A stretch of 64,000 nucleotides of DNA, from contig NC_012870.2 of assembly GCF_000003195.3 (NCBI RefSeq), forward strand, positions 20,080,501 through 20,144,500. Direction: 5' to 3'. A program made the position numbers and the translations under genes. Each line of letters begins with the position of its first letter. Positions within the stretch are counted from its first letter, which is position 1. The stretch comes from Sorghum bicolor (taxonomy: Eukaryota > Streptophyta > Magnoliopsida > Poales > Poaceae). Positions 43,873-54,534 of the stretch are shown here, piece after piece. Below the pieces are notes generated by a model, which was not told the DNA's origin, ran no database searches, and was given only the letters and a program-made list of their open reading frames with translations.

Positions 43873-46342
43873 TGTTGGGTATTTTAAACGCAAACAGAAA
43901 AATACGCAAGCACATGGATACCAATGTAGCTTTCACCCGAGAGTATTCCAGAGTATCGATTTTCAACAGGGAACTGTTGACGGTTCTTAAGTATCAATTT
44001 TAATTATCAAATAAACAAGAGAAAGGACCAATATGCAAACAACACCTAGAATTAGGGTTTGATCTAACAAAATTCCACGAGTTTTGTTGTTTATCTGTTT
44101 CTGCAGGGGGTTATCAGGAAATAAGGAAGAAAGGCCTACATGTCGGGATTACATAGAGATATCAACGCACCGCGCAATTTTACATCATCTAGAAGACTCC
44201 AGAAGCCACGAGACCGAAGCGGAGGCAAAACTGGGCCAGGCCCAGGGCGCCCGCCCTGGTAGCCTGGGCGCCCGCCCCCCTGCTGGAGCCAAATCAGGAC
44301 TCTTTCGTTCGGGATATTCCACCGACCTATTGGATGAAGAAAAACATAGTACCACCTCGGCTATCGACCCAAAAACGCATAGAAGGGGAGGACTATATAA
44401 GCAAGGCCCCCCTGGCCCCTGGAGAAGACATGAAGAAATTATCATAGAGACTGAGGGGTGCCCTCGAAGGAAAACCTCTTCTCTAATTAATATTTCTTTT
44501 TAGGCTTAGGAATCAATGTAAGGTAGAAATAGATCTTCTAGTTTCTACTAGATTGAGAGAGATAGAGTGGAGGTGTAGAGTGGAGGAAGCCCGGCATGTC
44601 GGTGTCTACTCCAAGCTTGTACCTGCGGGATCAAGTTCTCCTAACCCGAAGCTTGCTCCTAGGATTCTTCAGTAATTCGACTTCTAAATTCTAGTAAGTT
44701 CTTGTTTTATTGTTCTTATGGTTTATGAGTTTACTTTAATCTCTTCGCGTAGAGTTTAGAGTAATCATTGCTGGCGTAAACGTGGTGTTTAGGCTGGGGT
44801 ACTCATAGATATTCCCTGACTAGCTGGACCGTGGTAGTAGTGAGGAACGTGACAATTCCGAGCTACCTTTGTAGATCACATCTCGTTAGCAGGAAGGATA
44901 GGGTTTATAGGTGCGGGTCGAACATCTTTTGTGGTGTCTAGATTCCGTTAGCCTCCCCATTAGAACAGTAGATCATCCTTACCAAGGTTAGAAGGAGACT
45001 ACGGTTGCAGTCTTCTCTATTTATCACTCACATCGAAAGACATTCTTTGTGCCTAAAGGTTAGTAGTAATAGACCGGTTAGTCAGATGCACTCTTTCTCC
45101 TAGTGGTAAAAAAATAAATACGATACTCTGGATAATTTCCCGGGTGAAGTGCTCACCGATATCCGTGCGCTTGCGGATCAATTCCTTATTGCGTTCCCAA
45201 ATATCAACAGGAACGTGACTGTACTAATTAAGATTCAAGATCGTCCAAGGATAACTATATAATTATTTTTGGTGGAAAGAGAGGAAGTTTCCTGAGAGTG
45301 CTCTAATTGATCTAAGAATCAAGAATTACTTCAAAGATTATTTATTTCGGGACATCAGAACACTAACCACAGAAAGAGATGAGAAGGGGGCTAGGAAGCT
45401 CTCACTACGGTCCTACAGACACCGATCCGAATGAGACGGAATACGTCGACTGATAGGGCTGTCACTACCCTAGGGTTACCACAACAATCCGCAGGATTGG
45501 GTGCAATTCTAGATAATTGCAAGACTAAACACCACGTCTAATCTATTAATTACTACTCTAGCATTGCAAAGACTAGAGCACTTGATGCAAGCGGGAATCA
45601 AATAAATAACTTGAATGTAAATAAAAGTAATTAAAGAACTCAGGAATTATGAATTGAAGAACTTGGAGAACGATGAAGAACGAACCAATTGCTGCAAAAG
45701 TACAATGTTGAGGAAGATCAGACAGATCCGGCTCCTCCTCCGCTCTCCTCTTCTCTCTCCCTATTTTCTAGATTACAACTAGAACTAACTAGAACTCGAA
45801 CTAGATGAACTAGAACTAGAACTAGATGAACTAGAGGGATCCTCTCTACTTGGATGAATAATTGAAACCCTAGCTTTTATTCTGTAGAAGAGATATCCTC
45901 TCTAGGGTCCTGCTTATATAGCCCTTCCAAATGAACGTGGGCCGTCGGATCAAACCGACCTTAATCGCACGGTTTTCCTTGATCCTCAAAGACGGTGGAG
46001 CATAATCCGCGAGACTCAGCCTGATTGGCTGCTGAGCCAGGGTGGGCGCCCAAGGGAGGAGGGTGGGCGCCCAGCCCCCGGGCCCGCTTGGCCTCCCGCT
46101 CGTTCCCGTGGCTTCTAGAGTCTTCTAGATGATAGAAAATTACCGCACACGTTAATATCTCTATGTAAACCTGACGTGTGGGCCTTTCCTCTATGTTTCC
46201 TGATAACCCCCTGTAGAAATAGACAAACACCAAAACTCGTGGAATTCTGTCAGATAAAACCCTAAGTCTGGGTGTTGGTTGCATTTGGATCCTTTTTCAT
46301 GATTAGTTGACGGTTAAATGTGAGCATTAAGGACCGTCAACA
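43873..46342 (-). repeat. 3' LTR of second Athila-type element
   Basis: Minus strand from TGTTGACGGTCC (46342) to ATACCCAACA (43873). Without the inserted solo LTR and its duplicated GGAAC it is about 1,230 bp. The first 200 bases strongly resemble the 16069 and 24694 LTRs. A TATATAAG box lies on the minus strand at about 45922-45915. Confidence 0.88.
43975..45209 (+). mobile_element. Solo LTR related to the Athila-like LTRs
   Basis: 1,235 bp, TGTTGACGGTTC to ATATCAACA, flanked by a perfect GGAAC duplication (43970-43974 and 45210-45214). It lies in opposite orientation inside the 3' LTR of the second Athila-type element. Its 5' half is a diverged relative of the 16069 LTR (AATTCCACGAGTTTTG and GGGGGTTATCAGGAAA conserved). 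TATATAA at 44394-44400. Confidence 0.88.
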
Positions 46343-46358
46343 AGCTCCCCCAAGCTTA
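46343..46358 (-). other. Polypurine tract of second Athila-type element
   Basis: The minus strand TAAGCTTGGGGGAGCT directly precedes the 3' LTR. It is nearly the same as the tract at 24679-24693. Confidence 0.75.
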
Positions 46359-47615
46359 ACCTTTGCTCGTCCCTGAGCAAAGCTAAAATCAGCAAGAAAA
46401 TAGGGGTTACTTTTATGCCTCTTACTACAGGGTTTTTAAGTTATCACTAAGGTCTTAAGTGATTGAAAAACACAACGATCAAGTCAAGCACTGTGTGTCA
46501 AGTTCTTCTGTCTTACCTTTGTTCTGGAGTTTTTTTGTAAGTTTCCAAAATAAAACTAAGGCATTTTCCTTCTTCTCGAAAGATATATAAGTAGAGCTTT
46601 AAAAGTTTTAGCATACTTACTTTGCATTTTGCTATGTCAATGCTCGGAGCAAGGGAGAGGAATGTCATACTCCTAGATCAAGACCTTTGACCTTTTTGAA
46701 AAGTTTGTCATCTCTTACTGGCATTGCTTATTAGAGGACCATGGGCTATCATTTTTTTTCTTTCTTTTTTTTCAGTCTCTCTCTCTCTCTTTTCTTTTTT
46801 TCAAGTGGGCACCAAGTACCCCTAATTCTACTATCGGACACGTGTCCATTTTTTCCACTCAGGTGGGTATCTTTATACCCCTAATTCTACTTCGGACACT
46901 TGTCCATTTTTACCTCTCGTCTCACTCTTTTTTTTCGAATCAAATTTTTGCATAGTCCCATGCCTCAAACGCAATAATACTTCGGAAGAGTGAATCTTTT
47001 ATATTTTTAAAACAAAAAGATCTTGATCTTTGGAGCATGATAATTCTCTCAACCAAAACTACAAGAATTAACAATGGCTTGAACAAAACAAGTGCCCACA
47101 GTTTTAATATTTATATCTTATAAAACTCTAGGTATTATGTCAAACAGGATCTCATTTTTTTGAATTTTTAGATTTTCAAAAGATAAAATCTCCAGAACTC
47201 TAGGGAAACTTGGAACAAGTTAAATAGTAGCTCAGACCTTCTCATATCATGTTTGTCAATTACCTAGAGTTGGATCAAACTTTCTTTTTATTTTATTTAA
47301 AACTTAGGATTATACAAAACTATTGTATATTACTCAAAAGAAAAACTTTGTTTGGTTTCATGGTTATGCATTTTTTATTTATTTCCGAATACTAGTAAAT
47401 AAAATAAGAAAGAAAAGTAATACTTATCTAGATACACGTGGGGGTGCCTCCCCCAAGCTAGATGTTGACATAGTCGTTCACTCTTGTGGCCTGCATGTTC
47501 GGTCTCACTCTTCTTAAGCCTCAAAATCCTGCACAACCCAAATAGACAACAAAACTCGTGGAGCATGTTAAGGGTTAGGTAATTGTGTAGAGCTTATGAG
47601 AGCTTAATGTGAGAA
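46359..47615 (-). other. 3' non-coding region of second Athila-type element
   Basis: No open frame of note and no env-like gene. Holds the block at 46845-46935 shared with 23880-23970 and the polypurine hairpin at 47439-47455 (TGGGGG...CCCCCA) shared with 22819-22840. Confidence 0.65.
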
Positions 47616-48755
47616 CTATATGAACTCAATCACATCAAGTTCCTCTACCAGGTTGTTTTGTGGCTCGAGATAGATTTTCAAGCGTTGACCATTTACCTTA
47701 AAAGTGTTGCCTATGTCGTCTTGGATGGTAATGGCTCCATGAGTTGAAGTGTCAATAACCTTGTATGGTCCATCCCACTTACTTCGTAGCTTACCATGCC
47801 CAAAGAGCTTAACTCTTGAATTGAATAGTAGAACCTTATCTCCAGGCTTAAACTCCTTGTGCTTGATTCTCTTATCATGCCATCGTTTTGTTCTCTCTTT
47901 ATAGATCCTTGAATTGTGGTAGGCTTTCTCTCTCCATTCTTCTAGCTCACATAGTTGCATCAGACGATTCTCGCTAGCGAGGTGGAGATCCATGTTCCAT
48001 TTCTTGAGTGCCCAATGAGCCTTAAACTCTACTTCCACAGGCAAATGACAAGTTTTTCCATATACAAGTTGATAAGGTGACATGCCTATGGGTGTTTTGA
48101 ATGCAGTTCTATATGCCCAAAGTGCATCAGGAAGTTTGTCCTTCCACCCCTTATCCATCTCATCTACGGTCTTTTGTGAAATATTTTTGATTTGTTTGTT
48201 AGATGTTTCGGCTTGACCGCTAGTCTGAGGATGGTATGGTGTTGCGACGTTGTGTTGAACTCCATGATCGGCTAGGTACTTCTGGAAGATTTTGTCGTTG
48301 AAGTGGGAACCTCCATCGATTATAACTATTTGGGGTATACCAAAGCGAGGAAAGATTACTTCATGGAACATTCTCTTGGCATGTTTTGAATTAGCTGATC
48401 GACAAGGTAGGGCTTCTACCCATTTGGACACGTAGTCCACAGCTACTAAGATATACTCGCAATTCCCGGACATAGGGAATGGCCCCATGAAATCAATGCC
48501 CCATACATCGAAAAGTTCTACTTGAAGATTATTTGTGAGAGGCATTTCATTTCGTGAGTTGATATTTCCATGTTTTTGACATCGGTGGCATCTCCTCACA
48601 AAATCCTTTGTATCTTCATACATCGTTGGCCAGAAAAAGCCACATTGCCAAATTTTAGCATGTGTCCAAAATGCTCCATAGTGTCCTCCATATGGCGAGG
48701 CATGGCATCTTTCCATAATTTGAGTAGCCTCAGCCATAGGAACACACCTTCTCAA
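47616..48755 (-). CDS. Athila-type integrase with open frame
   Basis: A 379-codon open frame on the minus strand. The N-terminal zinc-binding HHCC module is present (H in [13 protein letters not shown]-x2-C in [11 protein letters not shown]). The catalytic D-D-E set is intact: Asp in [10 protein letters not shown], Asp in VIIDGGSHF, Glu in [15 protein letters not shown]-type C-terminal module follows ([16 protein letters not shown]). The start is not a true translation start; this is the 3' part of a pol polyprotein whose upstream part is cut by the chromovirus-like insertion. Integrase inserts the element's DNA into the genome. Being the best-preserved frame of this element, it suggests fairly recent activity. 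Confidence 0.88.
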   Translation of the reverse strand: MRRCVPMAEATQIMERCHASPYGGHYGAFWTHAKIWQCGFFWPTMYEDTKDFVRRCHRCQKHGNINSRNEMPLTNNLQVELFDVWGIDFMGPFPMSGNCEYILVAVDYVSKWVEALPCRSANSKHAKRMFHEVIFPRFGIPQIVIIDGGSHFNDKIFQKYLADHGVQHNVATPYHPQTSGQAETSNKQIKNISQKTVDEMDKGWKDKLPDALWAYRTAFKTPIGMSPYQLVYGKTCHLPVEVEFKAHWALKKWNMDLHLASENRLMQLCELEEWREKAYHNSRIYKERTKRWHDKRIKHKEFKPGDKVLLFNSRVKLFGHGKLRSKWDGPYKVIDTSTHGAITIQDDIGNTFKVNGQRLKIYLEPQNNLVEELDVIEFI

Positions 48756-48762
48756 GAGTCCA

Positions 48763-49017
48763 TCAGCGCAGACTCAGAAAAAGATATGGCTCATCCCAAA
48801 GGTGGAAATGACTATCGTGAAGCAACTTCCTTTTGTTTGTACCAGGTGGGACATAACCTTTTACTATAAAGTTTACGATGTCTGCGTACCATGGATCTGC
48901 ATGTATTATCTTAAGCAGGGTGTCATCCCTTAGGTAGTCATTTATGGGAAGCACATCATGTGTTTCCTTATATTGAAGCCTAGACAAGTGGTCGGCTACG
49001 GAATTCTCTACTCCCTT
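48763..49017 (-). pseudogene. RNase H end of second Athila-type element
   Basis: The minus-strand frame reads GVENSVADHLSRLQYKET, then an Athila-type linker to integrase (YADIVNFIVKGYVPPG). It is interrupted at 49017 by the plus-strand element; the domain continues at 55725. Confidence 0.8.
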
Positions 49018-50211
49018 TGATATGACCACGCCACCAAGCAAGATGTCACAAGCTCCAAGTCAAGCTACACCCACTCAAGTTTCACCTACACCGACACCAG
49101 CTCAAGTCATCGATGGACCGATCACACGTAGTCGTGCAAAGAAGCTACAACAAGAGGTCCACGCGCTACTTTGTGAGATTCATTTTAACATTAATGATAA
49201 TTATATACTACCTAAGTGTTGTACCTTGATTGTACTCAGGTATATAGAAGAAGAGAAGGAAGAATCGGACCATGAAGAACGGACCACTGCAAGTTCCAGA
49301 AGAAGTCAAAAACGGACCAGTGGATGTCAAAAACGGACCAGTGCAAAGAATCTTCATAACTTTTTACTCACAAAAGCTATGAAGGTCCATGAGCACTTGT
49401 TGGAAAGCTTGACGAGTCTACTTTCCAATGAATCTATTGGCGACCAGTTTGGATATACCATATTGCCTGCAGACCAGAATTAGTACAGACTGCTCAGAAG
49501 GTCAACAGTCTGTCGTGACAGAATGTTGGTACAACTTGCCAAGTAAGACTTTACCAATCTACAACGTTTCGTGCTGGTTGGCATACGTTGCTGGAAAGCC
49601 CTTTGAGTCTAGTTTCACACCCAAGAAACGGTTCATCATTTGGACTTCCCAATAAAAAGTTATGGTCAGTTTATTGGAAACTGCTCTGGAGGCCAACAGT
49701 CACGCGAAGCCACTTCAGGAATCCATTTCGAGGGGACCTTTCACATTGTCTTCCCTCAGAAACTCTATTTCGTTTCCATACCTATCTAGCAGGGATGTTC
49801 CTAGTATAAATACCCCCTAAGACTCATTGTAATCTCAGACTTTGATAATTGAAATACAGAACCCCTTTGTTCAGCTGCGTGCTAACAAATTCAGAGAGTG
49901 ATCTCTACCCCTTTGCTCTTGTGATTTCCTCGCGGGATTACATCGGCGGCGGCTTCATCCGCTCCCAATTAGTGCTCCTACTCCCTTCAAGGTATTCCTT
50001 GATTGATTGTAGGCTGTGTTGGTTGGTTCTTTGAGAGTGTGGTTGGGCGAATCCTCGGTTCAGGTTGCCGGTTAAAGACGGTGGTTGGCTTCGAGTTTTA
50101 TTTGCCAGGTTGCACTAGTTATCGCTGCTTGCAGCAAGTTATCCGGCTGTTCTTCAGCTAGTTATCGGTGTTCATCCTATGTCATGAAGATCGGGACAAC
50201 GTGACGCATCA
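49018..50211 (+). repeat. 5' LTR of chromovirus-like element
   Basis: 1,194 bp; TATAAATA at about 49805. Its first part can be read as protein in continuity with the end of pol when it serves as 3' LTR. Confidence 0.9.
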
Positions 50212-50213
50212 TC

Positions 50214-50224
50214 TGGTATCAAAG
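50214..50224 (+). other. Primer-binding site, tRNA-Met type
   Basis: TGGTATCAAAG two bases after the 5' LTR. The consensus for initiator tRNA-Met is TGGTATCAGAGC, so one mismatch. Confidence 0.75.
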
Positions 50225-51179
50225 TTTGCGTTACCACGGTAGGAATTTTATCCCTAGCTACATATATATTTTGCTTCGTCCTATCCACCAAAAAGCTAGA
50301 AAAATATATTGTTTAGACCTTTGTTTCAATCTATTATTTTAGTGAGTTCGGTTAAGTCGCAGTCCATTAGAGTCTTTGTTTTAGTTGCTGATCATTTATC
50401 CTTCGCGTGTTCTTTGTACCTCTTTTATATCTAAAAATCCCCACAAAAAAATGTCTATAGCCTATATCATCTTTTGTGTTAACTTTGATCCTATCTAGCT
50501 ACTGGTTGTTGTTTCATTTCTGTCTTTAGTTGTGCAAGTATCATAATCTGATCCCTGTTTTTAGTTCTATATATATATATATATATAAAGTGTGTCAAAA
50601 AAAAGAAAGAAAAGAAAGTGCAAAAAAAAGTGAAGTGAAAAAAAAGTTGAGAAAGGTTCAGAGAGAAAGTCTGAAAGATTAGTTGGTTTATGTGCACAAG
50701 TGCTGAAAGTTTCATATCAAGTTCTACAACCAGTTTGCTATCTTTGTTTGGTGCAAAACTTTGGTTGGGTCTAATTGCAACACTTGCATCCCAATCATAC
50801 TCCTTGTTTGCATCAATTCTGAAATTTCTTTGCGTGTGTGTGATCTATTTATACACTTCGAATCTTTTGATCAGCACTAGGCAGAGAACTTCTAGTTTGG
50901 ATCGTTACTTAACTTTACAACAACTAGAATTCAGATTGCATTCCTTGTGTATTACTCCCCACCAAGCTCCACATAAAAAAACCATCGTAATCTGTACTCT
51001 CTGTTCTTGTATTCGCCTCGCCATCACTTTCAGTTGCCACCACACATTTGTTTTCCTTGTGATCTGCAGCAGAGGAATTCATAAGAGCCTTGGTGGTTAG
51101 AGAGGTGAGTTGTGAGAGCCACCAAATTTTCATATTCCACAAATACAAATTATTTGTATTCAGCTAACCTTACAGGAAG
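50225..51179 (+). other. Leader of chromovirus-like element
   Basis: Untranslated leader before the gag start. A 136-codon frame at 50690-51100 has no recognisable domain. Short TA repeat at about 50570-50587. Confidence 0.5.
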
Positions 51180-53429
51180 ATGGGTCGAGTGGACATCAAA
51201 GATCGTGTTACCATAGCACAATTTAACAAACTCCGACAAAGCATGGAAGAAAAGCAAGATAGGTTGACACAAGATCTTCAGAATCTTATGACTGAAATCA
51301 TAAGGCATCGTCCACCTCATGATGGTGCAAGCAACCATAGTGGAGATAGAGAAGATAGTGCTGGAAGAAGAGGAGGTCAGAGGAACCAGAGGGCTGCATA
51401 TGGTAGAGGAAGAAGACATAGTCCAAGAAAGGATGATGAATCTGAAGATGAGGCTGATGACAACCGCTTCCAACTCAGTTTTGGTCGTCGATGTCATAGA
51501 AGAGGCAACCATGAAGAAAGATTTGGCAAACTGAAATTTACCATGCCAAAATTTGCTGCTGAACCATCCACGAGGAATTTCTCTGGAGGAAGCAAATCAA
51601 ACACAAAGTTTGCTGCTGAACCATCCACGGTGAAAGGCTCAAGTGGAGGCTTACGATCAAATTTTCAGGGTACTTTTAGTGGAAAGAACACTGCTGTCCC
51701 AAGTTCAAAACCAGCAGCATCAACCACCACTTCAGTGGGTTCTACTTCCAGGAGTAGTGAAATTCAGAGCTTCATGTGTGGAGGCCATGGGCATATAAGT
51801 AAGGAGTGCACCAATACTCAGGTGATCATTGTGAATGATGATGGAAAGTATGAATCAGCTAGTGAAGAGGGAATTGAGGAGGAAGCCCATGGAGACGAGG
51901 ACCTTACTTGTTGTGAGTTTGAGCAAGGAGCTGCTCTTCAGATGACTCAAATCTTGAGTGTTCAGGCAAATGAAGCTGAAAATGGGCAGCAACACAAATT
52001 ATTTCAAACTAGAGAAAAGATGCATGATAAAGAGGTGAAGGTGATTATTGATGGACAGAGCTGCCACAATCTTGCTAGTCGTGAGATGGGTGATAAACTT
52101 GGCTTGAAGCTGCTACAACACCCTCATCCATATAATGTACAGTGGCTGAATGATTTGGAAGATATCAAGATTGGATATAAAGTGAAAGTTTCATTCAAGA
52201 TTGGTGAATATGTTGACACAGTAGAGTGTGATGTGGCACCTGTGTCGGTGTGTCACTTGCTGCTTCGAAGGCCATGGCAATATGATCGATATAGCCAACA
52301 TTGTGGGAGAACAAATCAGTTCAATATCAATCTAAAGGGGAAGAAGTTTGTTCTCAAGCCTATGACACCCCAACAAATCATGGCTGAACATTTACAAAAG
52401 AAATCTGAAATTGTTCCAGTGAGTAGAGAGGAAGGAGAGCAAAAGAAATTGAGTGCCATCCACAATTCGGTAAGTGAGTGCCACAAGCCAAATTTGAGGG
52501 AGAAAAAGAAAGGAGAGGGAGAGAAGGTAGTCATGCTAGCCACAAAATCTGAAATGAGAGAAGTGAGGAACAACCCCGAACAAGTGCTCTTTGTACTTGT
52601 GTACAAAGATATTTTAATTTCAGCTAACGACATGACCTCTCTTCCTAGTGTTGTGTCTCATCTTTTGCAGGACTATGGAGATGTCTTTCCAGAAGAAACA
52701 CCAGCGGGACTACCTCCAATTCGTGGGATTGAGCATCAAATTGATCTCATTCCAGGGGCTGCACTACCTAATCGACCACCATACCGAACCAATCCAGAAG
52801 AAACAAAAGAGATACAAAGGCAAGTGCAAGAACTTCTTGATAAAGGTTTTGTTCGTGAAAGTTTAAGTCCTTGTGCTGTTCCTGTAATTTTAGTACCTAA
52901 GAAAGATGGCTCTTGGAGAATGTGTGTTGATTGTAGAGCTATAAATAACATCACTGTTCGCTATCACCATCCTATCCCACGTTTAGATGACATGCTTGAT
53001 GAATTAAGTGGTTCCACCATATTCACTAAAATTGATTTGAGAAGTGGATACCATCAGATAAGAATGAAAACAGGGGATGAATGGAAAACTGCATTTAAAA
53101 CAAAATTTGGGCTGTATGAATGGTTAGTTATGCCTTTTGGATTGACTAATGCTCCTAGTACTTTCATGAGATTAATGAACCATGTCTTGAGAGCTTTCAT
53201 TGGAAAATTTGTTGTTGTCTACTTCGATGATATCTTAATTTACAGCAAGTCTTTTGAGGAACATGTGAATCATATTCAGCAAGTCTTGGAAGAGCTTAGA
53301 AAGGAGAAATTGTTTGCTAATCTTGAGAAGTGCAGTTTTTGCACAGACCATGTTGTGTTTCTTGGCTTTGTTGTTTCAGGAAAGGGCATAGAAGTGGATG
53401 AAAGCAAGGTGAAAGCCATCAAGGATTGA
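51180..53429 (+). CDS. Chromovirus-like Gag-Pol polyprotein (Gag remnant, protease, RT)
   Basis: A 749-codon frame. Residues 1-125 are the charged Gag N-terminus. The capsid core expected after KLKFTMPKF is absent: the frame jumps into a Ser/Thr-rich stretch in which KFAAEPST occurs twice (51547-51630). A zinc knuckle at about residues 197-210 reads SFMCGGHGHISKEC, with Ser for its first Cys. The protease has VIIDGQSCHNLAS at about residue 286, with an unusual D-G-Q. The reverse transcriptase, residues about 530-735, is complete: PYRTNPEETKEIQRQV, MCVDCRAINNITVRYHHPIP, FTKIDLRSGYHQIR, FGLTNAPSTFMRLMN and the catalytic YFDDIL. A TGA at 53427 ends the frame before RNase H. Confidence 0.85.
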   Translation: MGRVDIKDRVTIAQFNKLRQSMEEKQDRLTQDLQNLMTEIIRHRPPHDGASNHSGDREDSAGRRGGQRNQRAAYGRGRRHSPRKDDESEDEADDNRFQLSFGRRCHRRGNHEERFGKLKFTMPKFAAEPSTRNFSGGSKSNTKFAAEPSTVKGSSGGLRSNFQGTFSGKNTAVPSSKPAASTTTSVGSTSRSSEIQSFMCGGHGHISKECTNTQVIIVNDDGKYESASEEGIEEEAHGDEDLTCCEFEQGAALQMTQILSVQANEAENGQQHKLFQTREKMHDKEVKVIIDGQSCHNLASREMGDKLGLKLLQHPHPYNVQWLNDLEDIKIGYKVKVSFKIGEYVDTVECDVAPVSVCHLLLRRPWQYDRYSQHCGRTNQFNINLKGKKFVLKPMTPQQIMAEHLQKKSEIVPVSREEGEQKKLSAIHNSVSECHKPNLREKKKGEGEKVVMLATKSEMREVRNNPEQVLFVLVYKDILISANDMTSLPSVVSHLLQDYGDVFPEETPAGLPPIRGIEHQIDLIPGAALPNRPPYRTNPEETKEIQRQVQELLDKGFVRESLSPCAVPVILVPKKDGSWRMCVDCRAINNITVRYHHPIPRLDDMLDELSGSTIFTKIDLRSGYHQIRMKTGDEWKTAFKTKFGLYEWLVMPFGLTNAPSTFMRLMNHVLRAFIGKFVVVYFDDILIYSKSFEEHVNHIQQVLEELRKEKLFANLEKCSFCTDHVVFLGFVVSGKGIEVDESKVKAIKD

Positions 53430-53925
53430 CCAACTCCAACAAATGTAAGTCAAGTAAGAAGTTTTCATTGCCTTGCTAGTTTTTATAGGAGGTTTGTGAG
53501 AGATTTCAGTACCATCACTTCTCCTTTGAATGAATTGACAAAGAAAGGTGTTGACTTTAAATGGGAAAAATCACAACAAAATGCATTTCAAGAATTAAAG
53601 AAACGTTTGACTGAAGCACCTGTACTTGTTCTTCCTGATTTCACTAAAACTTTTGAAATAGAATGTGATGCTAGTGGAATTGAGATAGGAGGAGTTTTAA
53701 TGCAACAAGGAAAACCTATAGCATATTTTAGTGAAAAACTAGGAGGTGCTCAACTGAATTATTTTGTGTATGATAAAGAATTATATGCTTTGGTACGTGT
53801 GCTTGAAACATGGCAGCACTACTTATGGCCAAAAGAATTTGTTATTCACTATGATCATGAAGCTTTGAAATACTTGAAAAGGACAAGCAAAACTGAACCG
53901 TCGTCATGCCAAATGGGTTGAGTTC
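53430..53925 (+). pseudogene. RNase H of chromovirus-like element
   Basis: After the TGA the frame continues with [20 protein letters not shown] and the RNase H stretch [39 protein letters not shown] and [11 protein letters not shown]. This includes the catalytic Asp of CDAS and the Glu of KELYALV. A frameshift at about 53890 shifts it out of frame ([15 protein letters not shown] reads in another frame). Confidence 0.8.
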
Positions 53926-53946
53926 ATCGAAACATTTTCATACATT

Positions 53947-54534
53947 GTGAAATGTAAGAAAGTGAATCACACATTGTCAATGTTGCTGCGAACTATGGTG
54001 AAAAAGAACCTGAAGGTTTGGGAGGAATGCTTGCCACATGTGGAGTTTGCATATAACAGGGAAGTACACTCTACCACTAATATGTGTCCTTTTGAATTTG
54101 TATATGGGTTCAAACCTATTACTCCCATAGATTTGTTGCCCCTTTCATTGCAGGAAAGAACCAATATGGAAGCCTCCAAGCGTGCTGCATACATCAAGAA
54201 GGTACACGAGAAGACCAAGGAAACAATTGAACTCAAGGCAGGACGCAAGGCTACAAGTATGAACAAACATAGGAAGAAGGTGTTATTTGAACCCGGGGAC
54301 TTGGTGTGGATACACTTGCGCAAGGTTCGCTTTCCTCAGCAGCGCAAATCAAAATTGCTGCCACGAGGAGATGGTCCATTTCGTGTTCTTGAGAAAATCA
54401 ATGACAATGCATACAAGATTGATCTTCCTGCAAGTTATGGCGTGAGCAACTCCTTCAATGTTGTTGATCTCTCACCATTCACAAGTAAAGACACTTCAGA
54501 GTCGAGGACGACTCCTTTTCAAGGGGGGGGATGA
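53947..54534 (+). pseudogene. Integrase C-terminal part, catalytic core deleted
   Basis: The sequence passes directly from RNase H-associated residues (KVNHTLSMLL) to the integrase C-terminal half: KVWEECLPHVEFAYNREVHS, CPFEFVYGFKPITPIDLLPL, a long basic helix, EPGDLVWIHLRKVRFPQQRK and GDGPFRVLEKINDNAYKIDL. The HHCC module and the D-D-E core are missing, so no integrase activity is possible. The frame reads on without a stop into the 3' LTR. Confidence 0.8.
54521..54531 (+). other. Polypurine tract of chromovirus-like element
   Basis: AAGGGGGGGGA immediately before the 3' LTR start. Confidence 0.8.

Noticed and set aside
50690..51100. 136-codon frame upstream of the chromovirus-like gag
   Set aside because: No domain, lies in the leader; probably chance.
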